Positions 6,517-13,950 of a stretch of DNA of 14,210 nucleotides are shown here, piece by piece; within the stretch, counting starts at the first letter, position 1, and each line of letters begins with the position of its first letter. The position numbers were made by a program, and so were the translations under genes. This stretch comes from Holosporales bacterium (GTDB taxonomy: Bacteria > Pseudomonadota > Alphaproteobacteria > RUG11792): NCBI GenBank assembly GCA_031266385.1, contig JAISBC010000067.1, positions 1-14,210 on the forward strand, read 5' to 3'. The notes under the pieces are model-generated. The model was not told the DNA's origin and did no database searches. It worked only from the letters and a program-made list of their open reading frames with translations.

Positions 6517-8416
6517 CCAATCTCTCGAGGTATGCCGGACAATAAGGATGTTTCCTCTTCGCCAACTGCTTCATAGTCAGGATCTTTCCATCTTGGTCGG
6601 TCCATATGAATAGACCATCCTCATAGGCCCTCATCTCCACGCCATCAAGCTCTAGATCTTTCTTTTGCAGTTTATCTGAGAATCCCAAATTCCGTTGAAT
6701 ACCGATCAACTTGTTTCGCCCCTTTCTCAGGGAGGTTACATAGAAGTTGCCATCCTCGACGTGACATACCGAATCGATTTGAGGAGGAAATACGATATCC
6801 GGTTTCTTCTCGAATATCCACATCAACGACGAAATTATTATCAACCCAGTACCGAAGTGTTGAGCCCTAGACTTCAGGAGGCACCAAATGATTCCTCCGA
6901 TCACCATAATGTATAACGTTAGAATATCCGGAGATTTGATGACCAAATTCGACCCTGGAAGTTCAGAGATTATTCCCAGGCATTGCGTCAGACCATTCAA
7001 AATGATTTCCAAAAGATTTGTGAATACGTCTGTAAAATATCCGAAAACGATCGCCGTGAGCCCGACTGGAACGATGGCAAAACTTACGACGGGGATCGCG
7101 ACCAAGTTCCCTAGGATACCGGAAAGGCTAAAACGATTGAACGTAGCAACCGATATTGGGAACGTCGCGATCGAGGCGATGATCGTAGTTACGGCCGAAA
7201 GAGCTATAAAAGTTCCGATGGATCTAATCTTCGAATTACTATTACTCCTCCATCCCAAAAGGATTTCATTATACCGTTCATAAAAGGCGATGAGCGCTAC
7301 GACCGCGCAAAATGATAGCTGAAAACTGACGAGGAATAACGATCCAGAGTCAAATAATAGAATCAAAAAGGCTGCGATCGAAACACTCCGCATTGATAAC
7401 GCGCCCCGATCGAACATAATCCCGATTAGGCAGATGGTCGTCATGATGAAGGCCCTCGTTGCCGACGGTGAAAATCCAGAGATAGCCAGATATAAAAATG
7501 TAAACAAAATAGTCAGAAATGCGGCGACTTTTTTGGCATTAATACGACCAATAAAATGATAAATACACAAAGCGATTCTGAAGAATATGGCGAATAATAC
7601 GGATGCAACGAGAGACATATGGAGACCAGAAATCGCCAGAATATGTGCCGTCCCGGAGTTTATAAACTTATCCCTGACCTCCGGAGGAATCGGGGATTTA
7701 TCACCGGTTAGTAGGGCGCTGGCTAGTCCACCCGCTGGGCTCTGTATTTTCTCCACTATCTTTTTAGTAAGAATTCGTCGTAAATATGTAAATATATCCA
7801 TATCCATTTGATCTGATTTCTTGATGGATTTGGTAAAAAATACTATCCCGGTGGCATCCATTTTTATGAGAGAATTATATTGAGCCTGATCGAAGGAAAA
7901 TGGAATTGCCGCCACTTTATACGGAGTAAATTTACCGATAACTTTAACTCGATCATTCGGAGAAATCCCATCGATCGATTTACTCGAGCACGTCATCTTC
8001 GCCGTTTTTATGAAGTCTAATTTTTGCCCATATTCTCCCTGAATTTGAATATTTTTAAAGACGATACGTTGCATACTTTTCATGGTCGGATGTGTCGCAT
8101 CGATAAATCCGACGTCGGCCAGGAAGATGACTCTATCGCATTCTTTATCGATGAATTTTTTCTGGGTAAGAAGATTGGTCTCGAGGATTCCACCCGTTTG
8201 AGCAACGTATATCCCGAGGGCAAATAACAAAAATGCTCCACAACAAATTTTGGATTTTTTGAATAAAATTTTGCAGCAAATGGCGCTAAATCCAATAAAA
8301 TAATATACAATTTTCCAAGAAGTAAATGGAACGAAAACACCGATTATTATGCCGAAACCGAGGATAACCGGGACGAATAATGGTATTCTTTCGCGTTCTT
8401 TAATCAACAAATTCAT
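6506..8416 (-). CDS. comEC: ComEC/Rec2-family DNA-uptake channel protein
   Basis: Inner-membrane channel through which single-stranded DNA enters the cytoplasm in natural transformation. At 636 residues it has the N-terminal hydrophobic helices and soluble DUF4131-like region (about 1-205), then the ComEC core. The hallmark GLASALLTGDKSPIP (230-244), SGTAHILAISGLHMSL (254-269) and GFSPSATRAFIM (304-315) are followed by many hydrophobic helices up to about 535. The C-terminal 100 residues are soluble and lack the HxHxDH metal site of the metallo-beta-lactamase domain found in longer ComEC proteins, so nuclease activity is not expected. The start at 8416 has no strong ribosome binding site. It follows tRNA-Leu on the same strand by 88 bases, including a T-rich run. 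No other competence gene is in the window, so transformation ability is unproven. Confidence 0.92.
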   Translation of the reverse strand: MNLLIKERERIPLFVPVILGFGIIIGVFVPFTSWKIVYYFIGFSAICCKILFKKSKICCGAFLLFALGIYVAQTGGILETNLLTQKKFIDKECDRVIFLADVGFIDATHPTMKSMQRIVFKNIQIQGEYGQKLDFIKTAKMTCSSKSIDGISPNDRVKVIGKFTPYKVAAIPFSFDQAQYNSLIKMDATGIVFFTKSIKKSDQMDMDIFTYLRRILTKKIVEKIQSPAGGLASALLTGDKSPIPPEVRDKFINSGTAHILAISGLHMSLVASVLFAIFFRIALCIYHFIGRINAKKVAAFLTILFTFLYLAISGFSPSATRAFIMTTICLIGIMFDRGALSMRSVSIAAFLILLFDSGSLFLVSFQLSFCAVVALIAFYERYNEILLGWRSNSNSKIRSIGTFIALSAVTTIIASIATFPISVATFNRFSLSGILGNLVAIPVVSFAIVPVGLTAIVFGYFTDVFTNLLEIILNGLTQCLGIISELPGSNLVIKSPDILTLYIMVIGGIIWCLLKSRAQHFGTGLIIISSLMWIFEKKPDIVFPPQIDSVCHVEDGNFYVTSLRKGRNKLIGIQRNLGFSDKLQKKDLELDGVEMRAYEDGLFIWTDQDGKILTMKQLAKRKHPYCPAYLERLATP

Positions 8417-8504
8417 TCTTAACTAATTGCCGAGCAATCCAAACTTCCCCGATTAGAAGCAATGATATTGATTCTAAATTAAAAAAAAAGAAAGAAGAAA
8501 AGAA

Positions 8505-8591
8505 TGGTGCCCCCGGGGAGACTCGAACTCCCACGTCCGCGAGGACGGCAGATTTTGAGTCTGCTGCGTCTACCAATTCCGCCACAGGGGC
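8505..8591 (-). tRNA. tRNA-Leu(CAA)
   Basis: An 87-base class II tRNA gene with encoded CCA (8505-8507 as TGG on the plus strand). The acceptor stem is GCCCCTG paired with CGGGGGC. The anticodon loop CTCAAAA gives CAA for TTG codons. The variable arm GTCCTCGCGGAC forms its own stem. Immediately downstream on the minus strand is a pyrimidine/T-rich run (8481-8504) that may end transcription before comEC. Confidence 0.97.
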
Positions 8592-8605
8592 CCATCACCA
8601 CATGT

Positions 8606-8634
8606 ATTCTAGCCACTTAAGCCTTAAGTCTCAA
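8606..8634 (-). promoter_or_regulatory. Promoter for tRNA-Leu
   Basis: On the minus strand TTGAGA (8629-8634) and TAGAAT (8606-8611) are separated by 17 bases; each matches its consensus at 5 of 6 positions. Transcription would begin about 8 bases before the tRNA. The spacer holds a perfect 15-base dyad (8615-8629). Confidence 0.7.
8615..8629. repeat. 15-bp palindrome in the tRNA-Leu promoter spacer
   Basis: ACTTAAG-C-CTTAAGT, two perfect 7-base arms around one central base. It fills most of the spacer between the -10 and -35 boxes of the tRNA-Leu promoter and touches the -35 box. The position suits an operator, but no regulator is known and chance cannot be excluded. Confidence 0.5.
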
Positions 8635-8746
8635 GTTTTTTGTACGATTCAAGCTATATTCGATCGTTGCAAATCAACCCAAATTTTGATAAAAACACTG
8701 TTTGGCACGGAGCTTTAAAAGCTTGGATGCATGTGCTATTGTTGCG

Positions 8747-8775
8747 TTGAGAATGATTTCGTAAGATGATACCAT
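8747..8775 (+). promoter_or_regulatory. Promoter for tRNA-Met and probably efp and the downstream phosphatase
   Basis: TTGAGA (8747-8752) and TACCAT (8770-8775) are separated by 17 bases, the -35 matching at 5 of 6 and the -10 at 4 of 6 positions. The tRNA 5' end is 10 bases downstream of the -10. No further promoter is apparent in the 37 bases between the tRNA and efp. Confidence 0.55.
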
Positions 8776-8784
8776 ACGGATCGA

Positions 8785-8861
8785 GGCGGAGTAGCTCAGT
8801 TGGTTAGAGCAGCGGAATCATAATCCGCGTGTCGGGGGTTCGAGTCCCTCCTCCGCTACCA
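8785..8861 (+). tRNA. tRNA-Met(CAT), elongator type
   Basis: A 77-base tRNA gene with encoded CCA. The acceptor stem is GGCGGAG paired with CTCCGCT, with a G-U pair at 1-72. The anticodon stem-loop is GCGGA ATCATAA TCCGC, giving CAT. The absence of the three G-C pairs next to the anticodon loop argues against the initiator. From memory the sequence closely resembles alphaproteobacterial elongator tRNA-Met, but a CAT tRNA-Ile read after lysidine modification cannot be fully excluded. Confidence 0.93.
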
Positions 8862-8898
8862 ACCGCTTTTTTTGATCATTTTTTGTCGGGATTTTGAG

Positions 8899-9462
8899 AT
8901 GAAGATAAATTCGAATGATATCAGGATCGGGAATGTCCTTGAACATTTGTCGAAGCTTTGGGTTGTGACGAAGACGCAGCACGTACAACCGGGGAAGGGT
9001 GGAGCCTTCATGCAGGTCGAAATGAAGGAATTACGTGGGGGGTCTAAGCTGAATGAGAGGTTTCGTGCAGCCGATACCGTCGAGAAAGTTTTTCTGGAGG
9101 AAATGGAATTCCAATTTCTATACCGTGATGACGAGACCCTTCATTTCATGAATCAGGATACATTCGATCAGGTACAATTACCGGCCGACCTTGTCGGAGA
9201 CAGTATCGTCTTCCTTGAAGATGGAATGATCATTAAAATTTGTATGTACGAAGGGGCTCCGATTAGCGTTTCCTTGCCGCCGACCGTTGTCCTTCAAATC
9301 GTAGAGGCCGAGCCGGTCGTTAAGGGGCAGACGGCGACATCATCGTATAAGCCAGCCGTTTTGTCGAATGGGGTTAAGGTAATGGTTCCGCAGCATATCG
9401 AGACCGGAGCCAAAATTGTCGTCGATACTTCCGATTCTTCATATGTCGAACGTGCAAAATAG
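8899..9462 (+). CDS. efp: Translation elongation factor P
   Basis: EF-P binds ribosomes stalled on consecutive prolines and promotes peptide bond formation. With the ATG at 8899 the protein is 187 residues, the usual length. An upstream in-frame TTG at 8872 would add nine residues not found in the family. The N-terminal KOW-like domain carries the conserved tip PGKGGAF with Lys33, the residue modified by EpmA in many bacteria. The central domain has FLYRDDETLHFMNQDTFDQ, and the C-terminal domain runs from about residue 130 with the signature KPAVLSNGVKVMVP and ends DTSDSSYVERAK. The gene begins 37 bases after tRNA-Met and is followed after 15 bases by the inositol-monophosphatase gene, so the three probably share a transcript. 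No EpmA/EpmB gene is in the window. Confidence 0.97.
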   Translation: MKINSNDIRIGNVLEHLSKLWVVTKTQHVQPGKGGAFMQVEMKELRGGSKLNERFRAADTVEKVFLEEMEFQFLYRDDETLHFMNQDTFDQVQLPADLVGDSIVFLEDGMIIKICMYEGAPISVSLPPTVVLQIVEAEPVVKGQTATSSYKPAVLSNGVKVMVPQHIETGAKIVVDTSDSSYVERAK

Positions 9463-9477
9463 ACGATCGAAGATAAG

Positions 9478-10224
9478 ATGAGTAATGAGGCCGATATCCG
9501 CGTCATGGTAGTCGCGGCCGAAAGAGCCGCCGCCGCCATCGTCAGAGATTTCGGTGAGCTTGAGAAATTACAGGTTTCTCGTAAGGGTTTTAAGGATTTC
9601 GTGACGTCGGCGGATCTGCGAACCGAAAGGCGCCTCGTCTTTGAGTTATCGAAATCGAGACCAGGATTTTCTTTTATATGTGAAGAATCGGGGCAAACGC
9701 TCGGCGAGATAGAGGATTCAGTCTGGATCATCGACCCCATCGACGGTACGACTAATTTCATGCGAGGAATTCCGTATTTCGCGATCAATATAGCATTGAT
9801 GGAGGGGGGAGAAATTGTAGTCGGATTAACCCTCGATCCGATGCGGGGCAGCTATTTTACTGCGACGAAGGGATGTGGAGCATTCATCGGGAAACGCCAG
9901 AGACTACGAGTTTCTGGGCGTGAAGATTTAAATGAATCCTTGATAGCCGTCCATACTGATACCGAAGAGGAAGAGCGGATAAAGAAACTGGGCGCAATAA
10001 CCCGCAGGACTGGTTCGGTCGCGATGGATTTGGCTTACCTCGCGGCCGGGAAATACGACGCCGTCTTAGCTCGAGATGTAGGGTTGTGGGATATCGCGAG
10101 CGGAATTGTTTTAATCAGAGAATCGGGAGGATTCGTGGATTATAAAGAAACATCCCCAAATAGATTCACGATCCTAGCCGCCTCATCTCAGGCTGTCATG
10201 TCTGGCGTAGATTGCTCTCGATAA
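9478..10224 (+). CDS. Inositol-monophosphatase family protein (SuhB-like)
   Basis: A 248-residue Mg2+-dependent sugar/inositol phosphatase of the IMPase superfamily. The metal-binding and catalytic motifs are complete: DFVTSADLRTER (40-51), CEES (68-71, Glu69-Glu70), WIIDPIDGTTNF (83-94, Asp86 and Asp89) and LWDIASGIVLIRESGG (203-218, Asp205). It is slightly shorter than E. coli SuhB (267 residues). The gene sits 15 bases downstream of efp in the same direction. As I recall, this adjacency occurs in other alphaproteobacteria, and it suggests a SuhB-type role, which in E. coli includes an rRNA-processing function besides phosphatase activity. The substrate is not decidable from sequence; histidinol phosphatase or other family specificities remain possible. 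Confidence 0.9.
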   Translation: MSNEADIRVMVVAAERAAAAIVRDFGELEKLQVSRKGFKDFVTSADLRTERRLVFELSKSRPGFSFICEESGQTLGEIEDSVWIIDPIDGTTNFMRGIPYFAINIALMEGGEIVVGLTLDPMRGSYFTATKGCGAFIGKRQRLRVSGREDLNESLIAVHTDTEEEERIKKLGAITRRTGSVAMDLAYLAAGKYDAVLARDVGLWDIASGIVLIRESGGFVDYKETSPNRFTILAASSQAVMSGVDCSR

Positions 10225-10872
10225 TAGGTATGTATTTAAAACTTAACCTGAAACAATAGATCTCTAGCGTTTCCCACCTAGAAAAACATCAAGATTCCCT
10301 TTGCCTATATCACACCCTTTAACTGGCATCATAAATCCCTGAGAGTTTCCAATCAAAGATAAATGAAATCTGCTATTTATGCTATGATGTGGTAATGTTC
10401 TATAATAAATGGTTTCGTACATAGGAAGCAATGGTATCTATGTTAAGGACTGTGATTACAACTTCGTAGATAGTGATGAAAGAAAAGAGATCTCAATGAT
10501 CCACGGCCATCCTCTGGTTCTGAAGTATCTGGTTTTGCCAAGCCACTGACAATCCATACTCTGATTTGTTAAATCCAGTCGGAGCTTTGGCTATATTCGA
10601 TTCCTGAGCACAGAATGCTCGGCCGGATAGTATTAAAAGAGAAAGCTACCACCTTAAGATGATTTTTTTCATTAAAAGCATATCCATACAGCATTTATAA
10701 TATTAGATCAGGATAAACGAAAAGTTTAAATAAAGTATTAATATGCAACAAATGAGATCGAAAGTATCAGTTGCGGAAACCATCTCAACACATGACACTC
10801 CTCAGCGATTCCTATATGTACTCCGCTGCTGTTTTCCTGGAATTTACCCTGGTTCGTTATGTAAAAGTGTAG
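10225..10872. other. Convergent gap without intact genes
   Basis: About 650 bases between the ends of the phosphatase gene (+) and mraY (-). No intact gene was found. It contains a broken secreted-protein ORF on the minus strand (10493-10672) and a short plus-strand frame (10743-10880, 45 codons) that runs into mraY and has no support. No clear factor-independent terminator was seen for either flanking gene. Base composition is more A/T-rich than in the flanking conserved genes. It is best read as decaying DNA. Confidence 0.5.
10493..10672 (-). pseudogene. Broken small secreted-protein ORF (amber stop inside signal peptide)
   Basis: Reading the minus strand from ATG at 10672, the frame codes MKKIILRW, hits an amber TAG at codon 9 (10646-10648), then continues LSLLILSGRAFCA-QES and on to a TGA at 10493-10495. 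Without the TAG this would be a textbook signal peptide: a Lys-Lys n-region, a hydrophobic core and an AFCA cleavage site, followed by about 37 mature residues (including GFNKSEYGLSVAWQNQ). Beyond the TGA the same phase stays open for another 30 codons to 10400, hinting at a longer ancestor. There is no clear ribosome binding site or promoter. A stop-interrupted remnant is the simplest reading; amber read-through or a chance frame are alternatives. Confidence 0.4.
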
Positions 10873-11964
10873 TTACCTAATTTTCAAAGTAGCGAGAGCT
10901 AGGATCCCTAGGACGATAGATATTATCCAGCACCTAAATACGACTACCGATTCAGACCATCCCTTCTTCTCGAAGTGATGGTGTATTGGCGCCATGAGGA
11001 ATATTCTTCGACGGGTCATTTTGTAAAACCCTACTTGAAGAATTACCGATACTGTTTCCAAGACAAAAATCCCGCCAACAATCGCATAAATAAATTCATG
11101 TTTAGTTAAAACCGCGACGAATCCTAGGGCGGCTCCGATCGAAATAGAACCCGTGTCTCCCATAAATATTTTGGCCGGAGGAGCGTTGAACCACATAAAT
11201 CCCAGGCTAGCCCCAACTAAAGAACTTAAAAAGACACATACCTCGGCCAATCCTGGAACGTGGGTTATATAGAGATATTCGGCAAAAGGAACATTTCCAG
11301 CCAAATAACTTATGACGGCCAAGCATATGGATGACATAATGATGGGCCCCATGGCGAGACCATCGAGACCATCGGTCAGGTTAACAGCGTTCGAACTACC
11401 GATCGTTACGAACATGGCCCAAAGGATAAAGAGGCTCCCAAAATCGATACTGCAATTCTTAAAGATTGGAAAGAAAATTGATGTAGACTGTGGGTAATCG
11501 GAAATCCGCATCGCAATATAACACCAAATTGCTGCTACCATTAATTGTAAACCCAGTTTTGTCTTGGGGGAGATCCCGTGGTAGTCGCTCGTTTTCAATT
11601 TACAGATATCGTCGATCGCTCCGATTGCCCCGAATCCAACCAATATCCCGATACAAATCCATACCTTCGAGCTTTCCAAATCTCCCCACAATAGAGTTCC
11701 TATTAATATCGAGGCCACCACAATAATTCCCCCCATAGTTGGGGTACCTCTTTTAGACTCGATGTGAGATTCCGGGCCATCATCACGAATTGGTTGCCCA
11801 TTCGTCTGGTTCTTTTTTAGCAAAGAAATGGCTTTATGTCCAAACAAAAGAATGACAATAAAGGACGTAAAAAACGCACAAATCGATCTGAACGTAATAT
11901 ACTTGAAAATATTAAAGAACGGAAATTCAGACCCATACAAACTATAGACAAAACTATAAAACAT
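10873..11964 (-). CDS. mraY: Phospho-N-acetylmuramoyl-pentapeptide-transferase MraY
   Basis: Integral membrane enzyme that transfers phospho-MurNAc-pentapeptide from UDP to undecaprenyl phosphate, making lipid I. The length of 363 residues matches the family (E. coli 360). Clear signatures are DDGPESH..KRGTPTMGG (61-79), the Asp pair GAIDDICKLK (115-124, Asp118-Asp119), NAVNLTDGLDGLA (192-204), FNAPPAKIFMGDTGS (259-273) and MAPIHHHFEKKGW (314-326). About ten hydrophobic helices are visible, and the ending LATLKIR is typical. ATG at 11964 gives the usual N-terminus, though no ribosome binding site is seen. In most bacteria mraY lies inside the mur/fts cluster; here it stands alone beside an orphan secreted-protein gene, 108 bases downstream of it, with a strong hairpin between. 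Confidence 0.97.
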   Translation of the reverse strand: MFYSFVYSLYGSEFPFFNIFKYITFRSICAFFTSFIVILLFGHKAISLLKKNQTNGQPIRDDGPESHIESKRGTPTMGGIIVVASILIGTLLWGDLESSKVWICIGILVGFGAIGAIDDICKLKTSDYHGISPKTKLGLQLMVAAIWCYIAMRISDYPQSTSIFFPIFKNCSIDFGSLFILWAMFVTIGSSNAVNLTDGLDGLAMGPIIMSSICLAVISYLAGNVPFAEYLYITHVPGLAEVCVFLSSLVGASLGFMWFNAPPAKIFMGDTGSISIGAALGFVAVLTKHEFIYAIVGGIFVLETVSVILQVGFYKMTRRRIFLMAPIHHHFEKKGWSESVVVFRCWIISIVLGILALATLKIR

Positions 11965-12011
11965 TTCAGCTGTAAAAAAGACGTATTACATCAAGGTCCG
12001 GTCTCAGCCTC

Positions 12012-12055
12012 TCTCTCCCAGCACCCACATCACGGCCTGATGTGGGAAGGAGAGG
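12012..12055. terminator. Strong hairpin between the orphan secreted gene and mraY
   Basis: Inner arms CCCACATCA (12024-12032) and TGATGTGGG (12038-12046) form a perfect 9-bp stem with a 5-base loop. Outer arms CTCTCC (12013-12018) and GGAGAG (12049-12054) add 6 bp across an asymmetric internal loop. It begins 18 bases after the stop of the minus-strand orphan gene and lies 48 bases before mraY. No T run follows directly in either direction, so it may be a Rho-assisted 3' end, an RNA-stabilising stem or an attenuator rather than a classical terminator. Confidence 0.5.
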
Positions 12056-12072
12056 ATTGGCTCCTGACTTTA

Positions 12073-13683
12073 TTACCCAAAATAAGTATTCCCGGTTCTG
12101 ATGATGCTGAATGGATCGGCGTCTTCAAGGTGGAATTGTGTGTCGCGAATGGATTCCGATAAGAAGGCACCCTCTTCCGTTGCTAATCTGATCAGCTCTG
12201 ATAACCCAATGTCCCTACATTGCTTCTGGGTTATTGTACCATGAAGTTCTGGTCCGGGGATCACTGTTGGGCTCAAGTTGGGTTCGAATTCTACCAATGC
12301 TGATTCGAGTCGGTGATGCTGTTCTATCCCTTCCACTTGTTCATGAGTGAGGATTGAAGGATCTTTGTCTGCATATTCTTTAATGCTTTCGTAATGCTCT
12401 GCTATTTCTTTTTCTTTTTCTGCCCTTAATTGAGAAGTCATGGCCCGTACTCGAAGTAATTGAGGTATTTGATCTGAGTCAGAGAAGAAGTACCCTGCCC
12501 ATGGGGTTGTAAGGTCAAGCGCATCCGATGGTGCAACCCCAGCTTGGAATGCTATCTGGCAAATGCCGAGCCTTTCCTCTTTGGCTTTGAGAATTAACTT
12601 TTCGGGATGTTTAGGGGCTTTTTTCCGGCCCCATTGTTGCATTTGATTCAATAGGGTCCCGTAGCATTCCGGAGGAAACGCCCTCTCTTGGAGTTCTAGC
12701 ATGCTGACTAGTATTTGTATCGCATTGGGCTGTCTTAAGATGAAGGACATCACGCTTTCAGTTGCGGTGGGCGGGGGTAGTTGTCTGATTTCAAGTGCTT
12801 CGTTTAATATGTCGATGATCACCGGGACCTCTTGCGCTATGATTGGAAATTTGTTTACCTCGTGTTGTATCTGCTTACGTGTATTCTCGATTTTTGTTAG
12901 TAGGTTGTGATATTCCTTCTGAGGGTTTCGGATTTCGGGCGAGGGTACTCCGAATCGATTGAGGACATGAAGATGGAGCTCGTCTATGTGGGTCAGTAAC
13001 GTGAACGCTTGCCGAATCAATTGATTCGCCATCTGTAAGTTCTTTGAGTTACCCTTTGCTGACTCGAGCAAGGATCGTGCTTGTTCTACGAATGGCGGGG
13101 GGTTGCCTGTTATTGTCATTCTTCTTGAGGAACTGATTCTCCTGTCGGGATTTGGGATTACCAATCGTATTATTCCCGGAATAATTTGCCTATTCTGCTG
13201 TTCTAACAGTTCACGCAACTGCGTGGCTTCTGCCGTATGTTCTGGCGTTGGAAAGTGTTTTGTATCATCCAAATCCTCACTCGCAAATTGCAGCACCGAC
13301 ATCCTCGTTAATAATTCTACTCCTAACTGGCTGGCTTCTTCAATACCTGCTGCCTTCTCGAGTTGGGCTACCATCTTCTTGTTATGTTGAGCCAGTGGGG
13401 CTGCCAGTTTCCACAGATTTGGGAATTCGGATTCGTTGATTGTTGTAGGGGGAGTGTTTTGGACTACTTCTAAGACTGCTCCAAGTTGCTCTTGCTGTTC
13501 CGGAGTCGCTTCCGGGAGCTGTAGGGACGGGCTTTCTGCCCCTTGAATTTCTTGCTTAACTGTCAAATTGCACAAAAGGACCGCGCTCATGACTTGGACT
13601 AGAAGGGCAATCTGCGATCTGATCCTTCCATGCCTTCCCATCTTTCTATCCACGATAGACCTTCTCTTATTTCTCTCTATCAT
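12073..13683 (-). CDS. Large orphan exported protein, helical, unknown function
   Basis: A 536-residue protein of no recognised family. The N-terminus is a basic region of 23 residues followed by a hydrophobic stretch (IALLVQVMSAVLLCNLTV, about 25-42) and a likely Sec cleavage near IQGA-ES (47-51). A long n-region or an uncleaved anchor are both possible. The rest is mostly charged and helix-prone: long Glu/Gln/Lys-rich stretches (about 54-115, 140-165, 245-290, 410-470) separated by Pro-rich breaks (for example 292-297 LPPPTA). There are few cysteines and no enzyme motif. The ATG at 13683 is supported by AAGAGG five bases upstream (13689-13694); an internal ATG at 13641 lacks this. A strong promoter is visible about 100 bases upstream. 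The gene may encode a periplasmic or secreted factor, possibly acting on a host, but nothing in the sequence proves a function. Confidence 0.75.
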   Translation of the reverse strand: MIERNKRRSIVDRKMGRHGRIRSQIALLVQVMSAVLLCNLTVKQEIQGAESPSLQLPEATPEQQEQLGAVLEVVQNTPPTTINESEFPNLWKLAAPLAQHNKKMVAQLEKAAGIEEASQLGVELLTRMSVLQFASEDLDDTKHFPTPEHTAEATQLRELLEQQNRQIIPGIIRLVIPNPDRRISSSRRMTITGNPPPFVEQARSLLESAKGNSKNLQMANQLIRQAFTLLTHIDELHLHVLNRFGVPSPEIRNPQKEYHNLLTKIENTRKQIQHEVNKFPIIAQEVPVIIDILNEALEIRQLPPPTATESVMSFILRQPNAIQILVSMLELQERAFPPECYGTLLNQMQQWGRKKAPKHPEKLILKAKEERLGICQIAFQAGVAPSDALDLTTPWAGYFFSDSDQIPQLLRVRAMTSQLRAEKEKEIAEHYESIKEYADKDPSILTHEQVEGIEQHHRLESALVEFEPNLSPTVIPGPELHGTITQKQCRDIGLSELIRLATEEGAFLSESIRDTQFHLEDADPFSIIRTGNTYFG

Positions 13684-13789
13684 TCCTTCCTCTTACTTCG
13701 GTCGGCAACTCTACCTATTCTGGCTCACTACTCCCTATGTGATCTCCGCTGTAAATTACCAACTACATCTCTTCTCACCGTCACTGTAT

Positions 13790-13818
13790 ATTCTAGCATG
13801 TACAAGATATCTGGTCAA
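13790..13818 (-). promoter_or_regulatory. Promoter for the 12073-13683 gene
   Basis: On the minus strand TTGACC (13813-13818) and TAGAAT (13790-13795) are separated by 17 bases, with TGC directly before the -10. Both boxes match consensus at 5 of 6 positions, equal to the tRNA promoters in this window. The predicted leader is about 100 bases and no other gene lies in it. Confidence 0.65.
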
Positions 13819-13865
13819 TAGTGTCATGCCTAGTGTCCATGGCCTACGCATGAGAAATTGACGAA

Positions 13866-13880
13866 AGCATAATTTATGCT
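13866..13880. repeat. 15-bp palindrome upstream of the orphan gene promoter
   Basis: AGCATAA-T-TTATGCT, two perfect 7-base arms around one central base. It lies 48 bases upstream of the -35 box at 13813-13818, a distance suited to an activator site. It is also just upstream of the transposase remnant. No regulator can be named. Confidence 0.4.
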
Positions 13881-13950
13881 GTAAATAGTGGGTAATGTTT
13901 TTGTTTATTTAGTAGAATTTACCATGCGATTGCTGAAGCTATTTAGGAAT

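Noticed and set aside
8711..8723. AGCTTT-A-AAAGCT dyad between the tRNA-Leu and tRNA-Met promoters
   Set aside because: Short A/T-rich dyad in a position not tied to either promoter; such matches are expected by chance.
10743..10880. 45-codon plus-strand frame ending inside mraY
   Set aside because: No ribosome binding site or motif; overlap with the mraY stop on the other strand; likely chance.
13568..13861. 97-codon plus-strand ORF across the start of the orphan secreted gene
   Set aside because: It is antisense to the signal peptide, ribosome binding site and promoter of the minus-strand gene, and its hydrophobicity reflects T-rich DNA.
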